This document shows, piece after piece, positions 7,347 through 15,601 of a stretch of DNA of 64,000 nt. Numbering within the stretch: the first letter of the stretch is position 1; each line of letters starts with the position of its first letter. Under the pieces are notes generated by a model. That model saw only the letters and a program-made list of their open reading frames with translations, had not been told where the DNA came from and ran no database searches. Source of the stretch: Nocardia beijingensis NBRC 16342 (lineage in GTDB: Bacteria; Actinomycetota; Actinomycetes; Mycobacteriales; Mycobacteriaceae); the NCBI RefSeq assembly GCF_001612785.1, contig NZ_BDBC01000012.1, forward strand, positions 62,001 to 126,000. The letters run 5' to 3'. The translations under genes and the position numbers were made by a program.

Positions 7347-8720
7347 CTACCCGCGCTCGCGCACCGCGGTGACGGCCTTGCGCGCCGCCACCAGCACCGG
7401 GTCCCAGACCGGGGAGAACGGCGGCGCGTAACCGAGGTCGAGCATCGTCATCTGCTCGACGGTCATCCGGGCGGTCAGCGCGACCGCAGCGATGTCGACG
7501 CGCTTGCCCGCGCCTTCGCGTCCCACGATCTGGGTGCCGAGCAAGCGTCCGGTGAACCGCTCGGCGAGCATCTTGACCGTCATCGGCGCCGCGTCCGGAT
7601 AGTAGCCGGCGCGGCTGGTGGATTCGATCGTGACGGTCACGTATTGCAGGCCCGCCGCGTGCGCGTCCTTCTCGCGCAGGCCGGTTCGGGCGACCTCGAG
7701 CGCGCAGACCTTGCTGACCGCGGTGCCGACGACGCCGGGAAACAGCGCGTAGCCACCGCCGATGTTCGCGCCGATGATCTGACCGTGCTTGTTGGCATGG
7801 GTGCCGAGCGGGATGTGGCGTTCGCGGCCGGACACCAGGTCGAGCACCTCGACGCAATCGCCGCCCGCCCAGATGTTCTCGTGCCCGCGCACCCGCATGG
7901 CGGGATCGGTTCGCAGCCCGCCGTACTCCCCCACCGGCAGACCGGCGGCGCGGGCCAGTGCGGTCTCCGGGCGCACGCCGATGCCGAGCACCACCACATC
8001 CGCCGGGTATTCGGCGGTGTCGGTGACGACCGCGGCGACCCGGCCGTCGTCATCGGTACGGAACTGCGTCACCTCCGCCGCGCCGACCACCTTGATGCCC
8101 ATGCCGCACATCGCGTCGCGCACCAGGGCTCCCATGTCGGAATCGAGCGTCGACATGGGTTCGCGGCCGCGGTTGACCATCGTGACGTCGTAGCCGCGCC
8201 GGATGAGGGCCTCGGCCATCTCCACCCCGATGTAACCGGCCCCCACCACGACGGCCCGGTTGCCGCGCGTCCGTTCCAGCGTGTCGAGCAGCGCTTGCCC
8301 GTCGTCGAGGGTCTGCACGCCGTGCACACCGTCCGCGTCGATGCCGGGCAGCGCGGGCCGGATCGGGCGGGCTCCGGTGGCGAGGACGAGGTGGTCGTAG
8401 GACATCCATGCCGAATCGCCGGTTTCGCGGTCACGGTGGCGCACGCGCGCCCGGTCGACATCCACCTCGGTCACCTCGGTGCGCAACCGCAGGTCGATCT
8501 CTCGGGCGCGATGTTCTTCGGGCGTGCGGGCGATCAGCGCGTCCCGGTCGGCGACGTGACCGCCGACCCAGTACGGAATGCCGCAGGCCGAGTAGGAGGT
8601 GAACCCGCCGCGTTCGAAGACCACGATGTCCAGCGCGCTCGGGTCCTTCATCCGGCGCGCCTGCGAGGCCGCCGACATTCCGGTCGCGTCACCGCCGATG
8701 ACCACCAGTCGCTCACTCAT
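7347..8720 (-). CDS. FAD-dependent pyridine nucleotide-disulfide oxidoreductase, CoA-disulfide reductase/NADH oxidase group
   Basis: A 457-residue flavoprotein. An N-terminal FAD-binding strand (VVIGGDATGMSAASQARR) is followed by the single-Cys redox motif SACGIPYWVGG near residue 44, which marks the CoA-disulfide reductase/NADH oxidase/peroxidase group rather than the CxxxxC glutathione reductases. The NAD(P)H-binding segment VVVGAGYIGVEMAE is near residue 160, and WAGGDCVE is the second FAD motif. A role in thiol redox balance or oxygen/peroxide reduction is likely. It is divergent from the permease gene and convergent with the ankyrin gene. Confidence 0.85.
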   Translation of the reverse strand: MSERLVVIGGDATGMSAASQARRMKDPSALDIVVFERGGFTSYSACGIPYWVGGHVADRDALIARTPEEHRAREIDLRLRTEVTEVDVDRARVRHRDRETGDSAWMSYDHLVLATGARPIRPALPGIDADGVHGVQTLDDGQALLDTLERTRGNRAVVVGAGYIGVEMAEALIRRGYDVTMVNRGREPMSTLDSDMGALVRDAMCGMGIKVVGAAEVTQFRTDDDGRVAAVVTDTAEYPADVVVLGIGVRPETALARAAGLPVGEYGGLRTDPAMRVRGHENIWAGGDCVEVLDLVSGRERHIPLGTHANKHGQIIGANIGGGYALFPGVVGTAVSKVCALEVARTGLREKDAHAAGLQYVTVTIESTSRAGYYPDAAPMTVKMLAERFTGRLLGTQIVGREGAGKRVDIAAVALTARMTVEQMTMLDLGYAPPFSPVWDPVLVAARKAVTAVRERG

Positions 8721-8873
8721 GGCTAAACGCTACGTTCAGCGCGCCCCGAGCGGGCCCGTGGGCCGGGCGCCGCCGCGAATTCGCTGGTTGCGCTGCGGGT
8801 GACCGATCGGTACTTCACACTGATCTTCTGGCAGACGCGGTATGAGGGCAGCGTTTTCACCCGGGAGCACGAC

Positions 8874-10436
8874 ATGACCGAAACCCGAACCCCTTCCGAC
8901 GACGAACGTCGGCTCGCCGAACTGGGCTACAAACAAGAACTGGCCAGGTCCTGGTCGGGTTTCTCGAATTTCGCCATCAGCTTCACGATCGTGTCCATCC
9001 TGACCGGCGGATTGGCCAGTTACGGCATCGGTCTGGCCAACGGCGGCCCGATCACCATGGCCTGGGGGTGGCCGCTGGTCTCGATCATGGTGCTGTTCGT
9101 CGGGCTGGCCATGGCGGAACTCGCCTCCGCCTATCCGACCTCGGGCGGGCTGTACTGGTGGGCCGCCGAACTGGGCGGACCGGTGTGGGGCTGGTTCACC
9201 GGATGGTTCAACCTGATCGGGCAGATCGCCGTCACCGCGGCGATCGATTACGGCGCCGCCATCTTCACCACCGTGGTGCTGAACGTCGTCGGAATCGACA
9301 TCGGCACCGACCGGACGGCGATCTTCCTGGTGTTCGCCGCCATCCTGGTCTTGCACGCCGTCTTGAACGTCATCGGTCCGCACCTGTCGGCGGTGATCAA
9401 CAACGTGTCCGCGTGGTGGCACGTCGGCGGCGTCGCGATCTTCGTCGTGGTCCTCGGGTTCGGAGCGGAGCACCATCAAAGCGCCAGATTCGTCTTCACC
9501 GAGACGGTCGACAACAGCGCGATCGGATTCGGCGGGGTGGCGTTCAGCTTCCTGCTCGGCCTGCTGCACGCGCAGTACACGTTCACCGGCTACGACGCCT
9601 CCGCGCACATGTCGGAGGAAACGCACGACGCGTCCCGGATGGCGGCCAAAGGCATCATCAACACGATCGTCGTGTCGGCGATTGCCGGATACCTGCTCAT
9701 CATGGCGGTGACGTTCGCCATCCCGGATCTGGACGCCGCGCTCGATCCCGCGCAGAACAGCGGCTATCCCGTGATCTACATCCTGGAGAACTCGCTGAAC
9801 GGCTTCTGGTCGGGTCTGCTGCTGATCATCGCGGCGGTGGCGCAATTGTTCTGCGGATACGCCTCGGTGACCTCGGCGTCCCGGATGCTGTTCGCGTTCG
9901 CGCGCGACGGCGCGGTACCGGGTTCGAGGTACTGGGCGCGGCTTTCCGCGCGCAAGGTACCCGTGCACGCGGTGCTGTTCATCTCGTTCTTCGCGTTCCT
10001 GCTGCTGATTCCCTCGATGCTGGTGCCCGCGGCCGACGCGCCGACCGCCTACGCCGCGGCGACCTCGATCGCGACCATCGGGCTCTACATCGCCTACGGC
10101 ATTCCGATTCTGCTGCGGCAGCGGCACGGGAGCCGATTCCGCACCGGCCCATGGCGATTGGGGGCCTGGTATCGCCCGGTCGGTCTGGTCGCGTTGGGCT
10201 GGATCGCGCTGATCAGTTTTCTGTTCATCCTGCCCACCGACGCCCGCGGTTATCCCTGGCACAGCGAGTTCACCTGGAACACAGTGAATTACGCGCCGAT
10301 CGCACTGGTCGGCGTGGTGGGCGCGATCGGCATCTGGTGGCTGGTGTCGGCCCGGACCTGGTTCACCGGGCCGAAACGGACGGTGGACGAGCCGCCCGCG
10401 GGCCGGCCGGAGGAAGAGGCGCCGGCCAACGCCTGA
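8874..10436 (+). CDS. APC-superfamily amino acid permease
   Basis: A 520-residue polytopic protein with about twelve membrane helices. The N-terminal segment ELGYKQELARSWSGFSNFAI and helix 1 with an unwound glycine region fit the amino acid/choline transporter branch that includes GABA permeases. Other markers are AYPTSGGLYWW in helix 3 and SEETHDASR in the loop before helix 7. It would import an amino acid or amine through the cytoplasmic membrane; the substrate is unassigned. I chose the ATG at 8874 because a ribosome site (GGGAG) precedes it and the family N-terminus begins there. Confidence 0.88.
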   Translation: MTETRTPSDDERRLAELGYKQELARSWSGFSNFAISFTIVSILTGGLASYGIGLANGGPITMAWGWPLVSIMVLFVGLAMAELASAYPTSGGLYWWAAELGGPVWGWFTGWFNLIGQIAVTAAIDYGAAIFTTVVLNVVGIDIGTDRTAIFLVFAAILVLHAVLNVIGPHLSAVINNVSAWWHVGGVAIFVVVLGFGAEHHQSARFVFTETVDNSAIGFGGVAFSFLLGLLHAQYTFTGYDASAHMSEETHDASRMAAKGIINTIVVSAIAGYLLIMAVTFAIPDLDAALDPAQNSGYPVIYILENSLNGFWSGLLLIIAAVAQLFCGYASVTSASRMLFAFARDGAVPGSRYWARLSARKVPVHAVLFISFFAFLLLIPSMLVPAADAPTAYAAATSIATIGLYIAYGIPILLRQRHGSRFRTGPWRLGAWYRPVGLVALGWIALISFLFILPTDARGYPWHSEFTWNTVNYAPIALVGVVGAIGIWWLVSARTWFTGPKRTVDEPPAGRPEEEAPANA

Positions 10437-10513
10437 GGCGTGACCCGGCCGGTGGTGGCCTTCTCGTTCCGGCGTGTCGAGTTTGTCGGTCGCGGTCGCT
10501 AGGGTGTGTCGGC

Positions 10514-11245
10514 ATGGAAAGGACCGACCTGGTGCGATTTTCGCCCGCCGGGAGAATTGTGTTCCCGGGAAATCCGTGGCCGGAAGGGCACGCGATCGAG
10601 GAGTTCGCGTGGACCGGCCGCATGGACCAGGCCGGTAGCCTGTGGTTCGATCTGCATCTGCGCTCCGCGGCGTACAACGCCGAACGCGACCCCGACCACG
10701 GCGAGGAGGACGGCGAGGACTGGTTGTCGCCGATCGTCTGGCAGAACTATCACAGCTGCACGCTCTCGTCCACCTACTGGGGCGAGGACGACGCCACCGG
10801 GTTGCGCGCCGCGGCGCCCGGCCGGCCCTTTCTGCTGAGATCCGAACAGCCGCAGTGCCTCACGGTCGACCCGCTCCCCCTCGCGCACGCCGACGACATC
10901 GAAGGCCTGGCGTTCAACATCTATCTGCTCGGGCACGACTCGGTCGCCGACCAGGAAGTGTCGTTCACCCGGCGCCCCGACGGCAGGCACGACATCCACT
11001 GGCAGGGTCGCATCGCGCTGACCTACGCCGGGCAGGTGGAATTCCGGTACGGATTCCGCGCCCGGATATCCGGAGCCACCCTGGAGTACATCCGCTTTCC
11101 CGCGCAGATCTCCGCCGATCGAGCGCTTCGCCAGCTCGCCGCGGTGCTCGACGCTCCGGAGGAGTTCGAGCTGGGCCTGGTCGACGGGCAGCCGGCATGG
11201 GTGTCGAGACACCCGGCTCAGCGGCTCCGACGGTCGCCGGAATGA
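10514..11245 (+). CDS. hypothetical protein (243 aa)
   Basis: A soluble acidic protein starting MERTDLVRFSPAGRIVFPG, rich in Trp and aromatic residues (WFDLHLRSAAYNAE, WQNYHSCTLSSTYWG), with no membrane segment or signal. I do not recognise the domain; the composition suggests a mostly beta fold. It follows the permease gene by 77 bases on the same strand. Its 3' end overlaps the convergent carboxymuconolactone decarboxylase-like gene by 28 bases. Codon-position GC bias supports a real gene. Confidence 0.7.
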   Translation: MERTDLVRFSPAGRIVFPGNPWPEGHAIEEFAWTGRMDQAGSLWFDLHLRSAAYNAERDPDHGEEDGEDWLSPIVWQNYHSCTLSSTYWGEDDATGLRAAAPGRPFLLRSEQPQCLTVDPLPLAHADDIEGLAFNIYLLGHDSVADQEVSFTRRPDGRHDIHWQGRIALTYAGQVEFRYGFRARISGATLEYIRFPAQISADRALRQLAAVLDAPEEFELGLVDGQPAWVSRHPAQRLRRSPE

Positions 11246-11718
11246 CCCGGCAGCACGCACACCGAGTCCAGGCCGAGCACATGGTTGAGCCGGCCGAACG
11301 CCAGCCACGATCCGATGCACATGCTCAGCTCGACCACTTCCGCCTGGCTGTAGCGGGCGAGCATCCGGCGCCAGAACTCCTCGTCCAGGTGGTGATGATC
11401 GGTGGCGTATCGCTCGGCGTATTCGGCGGCGAGCCGGGTGCGTTCGTCGAAGGCTTCGGTGGTGCGCCAGTTCGTGACGGCGTCGGCGAATTCCGGCTCG
11501 ACCTTGCTCCCATCGCGTTCGGTGCGCCAGTCCATGCAGAACAGGCATCCGTTGATCTGGGCGATACGCAGCCGGGCCGCCTCGAACTCGCGCAGGCCCA
11601 GCGTGCTGTGCGAGTACACCGCCAGCGAGAAATTCGAGGCGGCGACGCCGATGCCGGGCACCATCTCGCCCCAGACGTAGCCGATCGGATCCTTGCCCGC
11701 GGGGACGTCGATGATCAT
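11218..11718 (-). CDS. carboxymuconolactone decarboxylase (AhpD-like) family protein
   Basis: A 166-residue helical protein with the CxxC motif of the family in NGCLFCMDWR (near residue 57), downstream of FEAARLRIAQI. AhpD-like proteins use this pair in thiol redox chemistry, often peroxide reduction, while other members decarboxylate ring lactones; the CxxC favours the redox type. Its start (ATG, 11718) overlaps the stop of the upstream reductase gene in an ATGA, so the two are translationally coupled and probably act together. Confidence 0.82.
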   Translation of the reverse strand: MIIDVPAGKDPIGYVWGEMVPGIGVAASNFSLAVYSHSTLGLREFEAARLRIAQINGCLFCMDWRTERDGSKVEPEFADAVTNWRTTEAFDERTRLAAEYAERYATDHHHLDEEFWRRMLARYSQAEVVELSMCIGSWLAFGRLNHVLGLDSVCVLPGHSGDRRSR

Positions 11719-12797
11719 GGATGTTTCCTTCCGAGTTTGCCGACCGCGGGACGCAGGGGGACATCCAGCGCGTCATAGAGTCCTGGTTGCGCCGCCACCA
11801 GCCAGTCGATGGCGCCGACCAGGCGGCCGACGGCCGTGGCGTTCCCGCCCGCGGAGCGGTTGCCGTCTTCGTCGGTCGCCTCGACGGTGACCTCGATGCG
11901 CGGGTGGCCCTCGATGATCACCCGGTGCGCCCCCGCGCCGCCGTCGGCGGGTGCGGGCCAGTCCGGCGCGCAGGAGGGATGGATGCGGGTGACGTGCTCG
12001 ACGATCAGCCGCGGCTGCCCCGCGACGATGCCCTGCACTTCGAATCGCACGGCGCCTTGCGTGCCTGCGGCGAACTGCCCCATGGAGGCCGTGGTGACCG
12101 TGGTGTCCAGGGCGCGCCGGTCGAGCGTCTCGCGGATCTCGTCGAGTTCGGCGCCGAGCGCCCGTGCCATCAGCCGGATCTGCCCGCCCCACACCATGGT
12201 CGGCACCGACGGCGCGAGCATCGGCGGCTGATAGTCCATCGGCTGGCCCATGCCGACCAGATAGCGCACCGAGTCCGGCTGGTCGTAGGTGGAGTAGTCG
12301 AAGATCTCCTGGCAGCGAATCGTCTCCACCGTGCTGCCGAGCCCGCTGATCAGCAGTGGCAGCACGTCGTTGCCCCAGCCGGGATCGATGCCGGAGACGA
12401 ACAGCGAGCCGCCGCCCTCGGCGATCGCCGCCAGCACCGGCTCGCGTACCTGCGGCGGTGCGTTGCGCGGATCGTAGAGAGCGTAGAGGGCCGGGGTGAC
12501 GACCACCGCGCCGGCCCGCAGTGCCCGCACGATATCGGCGAGCGCGTCGTCGGGCCGGATGTCGCCGGAAGCCGCGTAGACCACCGCGTCCGGGCGCGCG
12601 GCGAGGACTCCGTCGACATCGCCGCAGGCGGCGATACCGAGTTCCCGCTCGAGTCCGCCGAGTTCGCCCGCGTCGCGCCCGATCTTCGCCGGGTCGTGCA
12701 CCAGCACTCCGGTCAATCGCAGCGCGGGGTGAGCATCGACGGCCCGAATGGACGCCCGGCCGACATTGCCGGTTCCCCAGACCACCGTGGAGATCAT
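11715..12797 (-). CDS. dihydrodipicolinate-reductase-fold NAD(P)H-dependent oxidoreductase
   Basis: A 360-residue protein with an N-terminal Rossmann motif, VVWGTGNVGRASIRA, and a DapB-like layout (GVLVHDPAKIGRDAGELGG). This type includes 2,4-diaminopentanoate dehydrogenase-like and short-chain carbonyl-reducing enzymes of mycobacteria, usually around 350 residues. The ATG at 12797 starts right before the nucleotide-binding strand. It is the first gene of a two-gene unit with the AhpD-like protein. The specific substrate is unknown. Confidence 0.75.
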   Translation of the reverse strand: MISTVVWGTGNVGRASIRAVDAHPALRLTGVLVHDPAKIGRDAGELGGLERELGIAACGDVDGVLAARPDAVVYAASGDIRPDDALADIVRALRAGAVVVTPALYALYDPRNAPPQVREPVLAAIAEGGGSLFVSGIDPGWGNDVLPLLISGLGSTVETIRCQEIFDYSTYDQPDSVRYLVGMGQPMDYQPPMLAPSVPTMVWGGQIRLMARALGAELDEIRETLDRRALDTTVTTASMGQFAAGTQGAVRFEVQGIVAGQPRLIVEHVTRIHPSCAPDWPAPADGGAGAHRVIIEGHPRIEVTVEATDEDGNRSAGGNATAVGRLVGAIDWLVAAQPGLYDALDVPLRPAVGKLGRKHP

Positions 12798-13229
12798 CGA
12801 TCGAGCGTAGCAAGCGCTTGGTCGGCTGGTCGGCGTTCCGGCAAAGCGGCCAACACCCGCGGCGCGGCGCTTCCGGTCCCGCACGACGATGCGAGGCCTA
12901 TGGCGCACCCCGCCACTCGGCCTGCCGAACCGGTGCACCGTGGGGCACACGACGGCAGCGCCGGGCAGGGGCAATGCCGATGCGGTCGCCATCGCGACGG
13001 CCTGTCTCCGGCCAAGGACGACGCGCGCCGCTCGATTCCGCGCGGACGGCCCGCGCCCCACTGCGCACCATTGGGAAATAGCGCGAAGTCCCCGGTAGCG
13101 TTGGGGCTCGGGGCATTACCCACCGCCTCGGGATTGCGGCGCGGTTCCGGTTCGCGGCGAGTACGGTATACCCCGCTGCCCGGCGCGGGGGCGGTGGTAG
13201 GGATCGGGTGGAAAGGCAGGCGCGCGACA
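12798..13229. other. intergenic stretch, no gene seen
   Basis: This 432-base region separates the divergent reductase gene (minus) and the large Pro-rich protein (plus). Frames that cross it show no protein-like composition and no good ribosome site. It probably holds the promoters of both genes; a TACGGTATAC stretch near 13166 is the most AT-rich part. Confidence 0.5.
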
Positions 13230-15320
13230 GTGAACGAGCGGTATTCGTCGTGGGCTGCCCGGAATACGCCCGAAGAGCTGCCGCTGGCCGCACGTTATCA
13301 GAGCGCGGATCCGATCCGCTGGCACGGCAGCATGGTCTACCCGATGTACACCGAGCAGGTCGGCCCCGCCCCCACCACCGTCACCTTGACGATGATCTCC
13401 GCCGCCCCGCCCGCCGGACTGCGCGGGCTCGGCATGGGGCTCTCGGTCGTCGACGGATATCTGGACCTGCACGGACGTTCACTCGCCGGCGTCGACGCGT
13501 GGAGCGACGCGCTCGCCGCGGGGGTCAGCTTCGACGTCACGCCCACCGCGCCGGTGACCCTGGTGACCCTGACCCCGGTCTGGGTGGACGAATTCGGCAC
13601 GCAGAAGTCGTGGGCGGGCAACTACGGCATCGTCGTCGAACACCGGCCCAACGGTCGCGTCGTGTTGTGGTGCAGCATCGGCGAGGGGCCACCCAACTTC
13701 GCGAACCTGGTCGTGGAGCTGTCCACCGCTCCCACGCCCGTCGCACCGCAGCCGCCCGCGACCGCTCCGAGTGGCACGAACCCGTCCATCCCGCACGCGG
13801 TCTCGTCGGCGGGCCCGCCGACCCTGCCGACCATGCCGGTTCCGCGTATCGACGCCGCGAGCCTACCCAGGGCTCGCGCCGAACGGCCCGCCGCCGATCC
13901 GGCCGCAGCTGTCGGCGACGGGCCGGGGAAGACCCAGCAGCACGCCCCGCCCCGCCGCGCGGGCAGTCTCTTCGTGAATTTGCAGTCGTCCCGGGCCGCG
14001 CGATCCACTCCGGAAACTCCGCATCCTGCTCCCGGCACCCGAACCCGGGACAGCGCGCATGCGGCGCCGAGTTCGCCCGCCGAGCAATTCGTCACCAGCG
14101 CCGCGCACAGCGGGCACAATTCCCTCGCCGGTGACATCGCACCCGAAGCCAATGGCGTGCTGGCCTCGCCCGGATCGCAGCCGCAGGCCGAGATCTGCGC
14201 ACAACATCTCGATTCCCGCCCCGGGACGGCGCCCGAAAGGCCCGGCGGGCGGCGGAGTCCGGCCACCACCGCGGGTGGATCCTCCGGCGGCAGCGCGGCG
14301 GCGGCGGACTCGTACGGAACCTTCGGACCGCCGGTCGCGCATACGTATCCACCCGTGGGCCCAGCGCGCTCCAGCACCGGCCCGCTGGTCGGCGCTGCAC
14401 CCCCCGCATCGAGCGCTCCGCTCGCGATGGACGGCCCGAGCACCGCATCCGGCCCGATCGTCGCGAACCCCTTGACCGCGAACCCGTACCGCGCGCTCGA
14501 CCCTGGCGGCACGCACGCCCCTCCGCAGGCAGAACCTTCGCTTCCCGGGCCCGCTCCCGCAGGGCCGCAAGCTACCCGAACTCTTCCCGGCCCTGCCGCG
14601 ACTCCCCCTGCGGCGGACACTCCACGCTCGGGGCCGAGTGCGCAGGTCGTGAACTCTCCCACCACGACGGAGCCATATCGCGCATTCGACCTCGCGGGCC
14701 CGCCCGCCCGGCCCCTCGCCCAGACTCCGCCCGCGGATTCCGGCGCCGCGGCCGCGGAACCGACTCACGCACCGAGCGCATCGAACCTCACCGCCGGCGC
14801 CCAGGTATCGCAGGCGCCATCCCCTGAGGAACCTGTCCGTGAATTCGACGCGGCGGTCACCCCCGGCAGCCCCACGGAGAGTGCGCCGAGTAACCGGGCC
14901 CCCGACACCGCGTCGGCGGTGGAAGGGATTCCGCAACCCACCGAACGACCCGCCGCGCCGACGCGCACCGGCGAGTCCAAGACGTCGGGCGACCCCGGGT
15001 ACCGCGGCGCGCTCTACGAACTCGGCGTCGCGATGTACCGCCGCGGCGAGGAAGAACAGGCGTGCGGACTGTGGACGCAGGCCTCCGACGCCGGGCACGC
15101 GGGCGCCGCGTACGAACTCGGCATGGTGCGGCTACGGCGCGGCGACCCCGTCGGGGCCGAATCCTGGTGGCGCACCGCCGCCGACCGTCGCGAGCCGCGC
15201 GCCATCGCCGAACTCGCCGATCTGCTCGACCAACTCGGCAAGCACGCGGAGGCCAAGTCCTGGCGGGTCTACGCCGCCGAGCAGCAAGACCGGGGCGTTG
15301 TGGGCCAGTCGGCGCGCTGA
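13230..15320 (+). CDS. large protein: N-terminal beta domain, long disordered Pro/Ala/Ser linker, C-terminal TPR/Sel1-like repeats
   Basis: About 696 residues from a GTG at 13230. Residues 1-170 form a compact, beta-rich domain (MVYPMYTEQVGP, WAGNYGIVVEHRPNG, VVLWCSIGEGP). Residues about 175-585 are low-complexity, rich in Pro, Ala, Ser, Thr and Gly, and likely disordered. The last 100 residues hold two to three helical repeats (YELGVAMYRRGEEEQACGLW, YELGMVRLRRGDPVGAESWW) of TPR/Sel1 type. There is no signal peptide or membrane helix. Sel1/TPR ends usually bind proteins, so a scaffold role is inferred. I do not recognise the N-terminal domain. It has no close partner gene. Confidence 0.7.
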   Translation: MNERYSSWAARNTPEELPLAARYQSADPIRWHGSMVYPMYTEQVGPAPTTVTLTMISAAPPAGLRGLGMGLSVVDGYLDLHGRSLAGVDAWSDALAAGVSFDVTPTAPVTLVTLTPVWVDEFGTQKSWAGNYGIVVEHRPNGRVVLWCSIGEGPPNFANLVVELSTAPTPVAPQPPATAPSGTNPSIPHAVSSAGPPTLPTMPVPRIDAASLPRARAERPAADPAAAVGDGPGKTQQHAPPRRAGSLFVNLQSSRAARSTPETPHPAPGTRTRDSAHAAPSSPAEQFVTSAAHSGHNSLAGDIAPEANGVLASPGSQPQAEICAQHLDSRPGTAPERPGGRRSPATTAGGSSGGSAAAADSYGTFGPPVAHTYPPVGPARSSTGPLVGAAPPASSAPLAMDGPSTASGPIVANPLTANPYRALDPGGTHAPPQAEPSLPGPAPAGPQATRTLPGPAATPPAADTPRSGPSAQVVNSPTTTEPYRAFDLAGPPARPLAQTPPADSGAAAAEPTHAPSASNLTAGAQVSQAPSPEEPVREFDAAVTPGSPTESAPSNRAPDTASAVEGIPQPTERPAAPTRTGESKTSGDPGYRGALYELGVAMYRRGEEEQACGLWTQASDAGHAGAAYELGMVRLRRGDPVGAESWWRTAADRREPRAIAELADLLDQLGKHAEAKSWRVYAAEQQDRGVVGQSAR

Positions 15321-15336
15321 CCCCTCCGAAAAGAAG

Positions 15337-15366
15337 TGGCAGACGACCGCGCGGATGTCATACGGT
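15337..15366 (+). promoter_or_regulatory. putative promoter of the erm leader
   Basis: A TACGGT (15361-15366, TANNNT type) stands 8 bases before the ATG at 15374. An AT-rich stretch, GAAAAGAAG (15329-15337), stands just before the -35 position (TGGCAG, 15337-15342; 18-bp spacer). An AT-rich tract before the -35 is the hallmark of WhiB7-activated promoters in mycobacteria, but no whiB7 gene is present here to support it. Transcription would begin at or near the leader ATG. Confidence 0.35.
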
Positions 15367-15373
15367 GCCGCAC

Positions 15374-15487
15374 ATGTGCGGCAGTCCCGGGATGAACGGA
15401 GCGTACGCGGTCGGCGCGTATCACATCCGGCTGCGTGCGGAGGCCCGGACTCTGCCGATGCACCGTAGCGCTCCGATCATCTGCTGA
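15374..15487 (+). CDS. erm leader peptide with RLR motif (37 codons)
   Basis: A short frame starting ATG TGC GGC and ending ATC TGC TGA, 114 bases before the erm start. Its residues 17-21 read HIRLR; the Arg-Leu-Arg (codons 15428-15436) matches the '+X+' motif at which macrolide-bound ribosomes stall in several known Erm leader peptides, such as that of ErmD. No ribosome site precedes the ATG, but the presumed transcription start is at or next to it, so leaderless translation is plausible. The motif lies deeper in the peptide than in classic short leaders; an internal ATG (15392) would place it at residues 13-15. Role inferred, not shown. Confidence 0.6.
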   Translation: MCGSPGMNGAYAVGAYHIRLRAEARTLPMHRSAPIIC

Positions 15488-15509
15488 TCCGTTCGAGCGG
15501 AATCCCCGT

Positions 15510-15596
15510 CGGCGACCGGTAGCGGTCGCCGGATTCGTGCCCCGGCATGGGTCCGGGCGAATCGACCTTCCCGATTCGACCACTCCGTTCGGAGGA
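15510..15596 (+). promoter_or_regulatory. hairpin array between leader and erm (candidate attenuator)
   Basis: Four inverted repeats follow one another: CGGCGACC/GGTCGCCG (15510-15531), CCCGG/CCGGG (15541-15557), CGAATCG/CGATTCG (15558-15578) and CTCC/GGAG (15583-15594). The last one pairs with the erm Shine-Dalgarno GGAGGA (15591-15596). This is the layout expected for leader-peptide-controlled translation or transcription attenuation; alternative pairings were not computed. Confidence 0.45.
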
Positions 15597-15601
15597 CACC
15601 C

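Noticed and set aside
11721..13229. Long open frame on the plus strand leading into the Pro-rich gene
   Set aside because: It runs opposite to the reductase and AhpD-like genes, has Arg/Gly/His-rich composition typical of antisense frames in GC-rich DNA, and lacks a ribosome site. The GTG at 13230 is the likely true start.
13622..15098. Long antisense frames opposite the Pro-rich protein
   Set aside because: Gly/Arg-rich translations mirror the Pro/Ala codons of the plus-strand gene; no ribosome site or recognisable domain.
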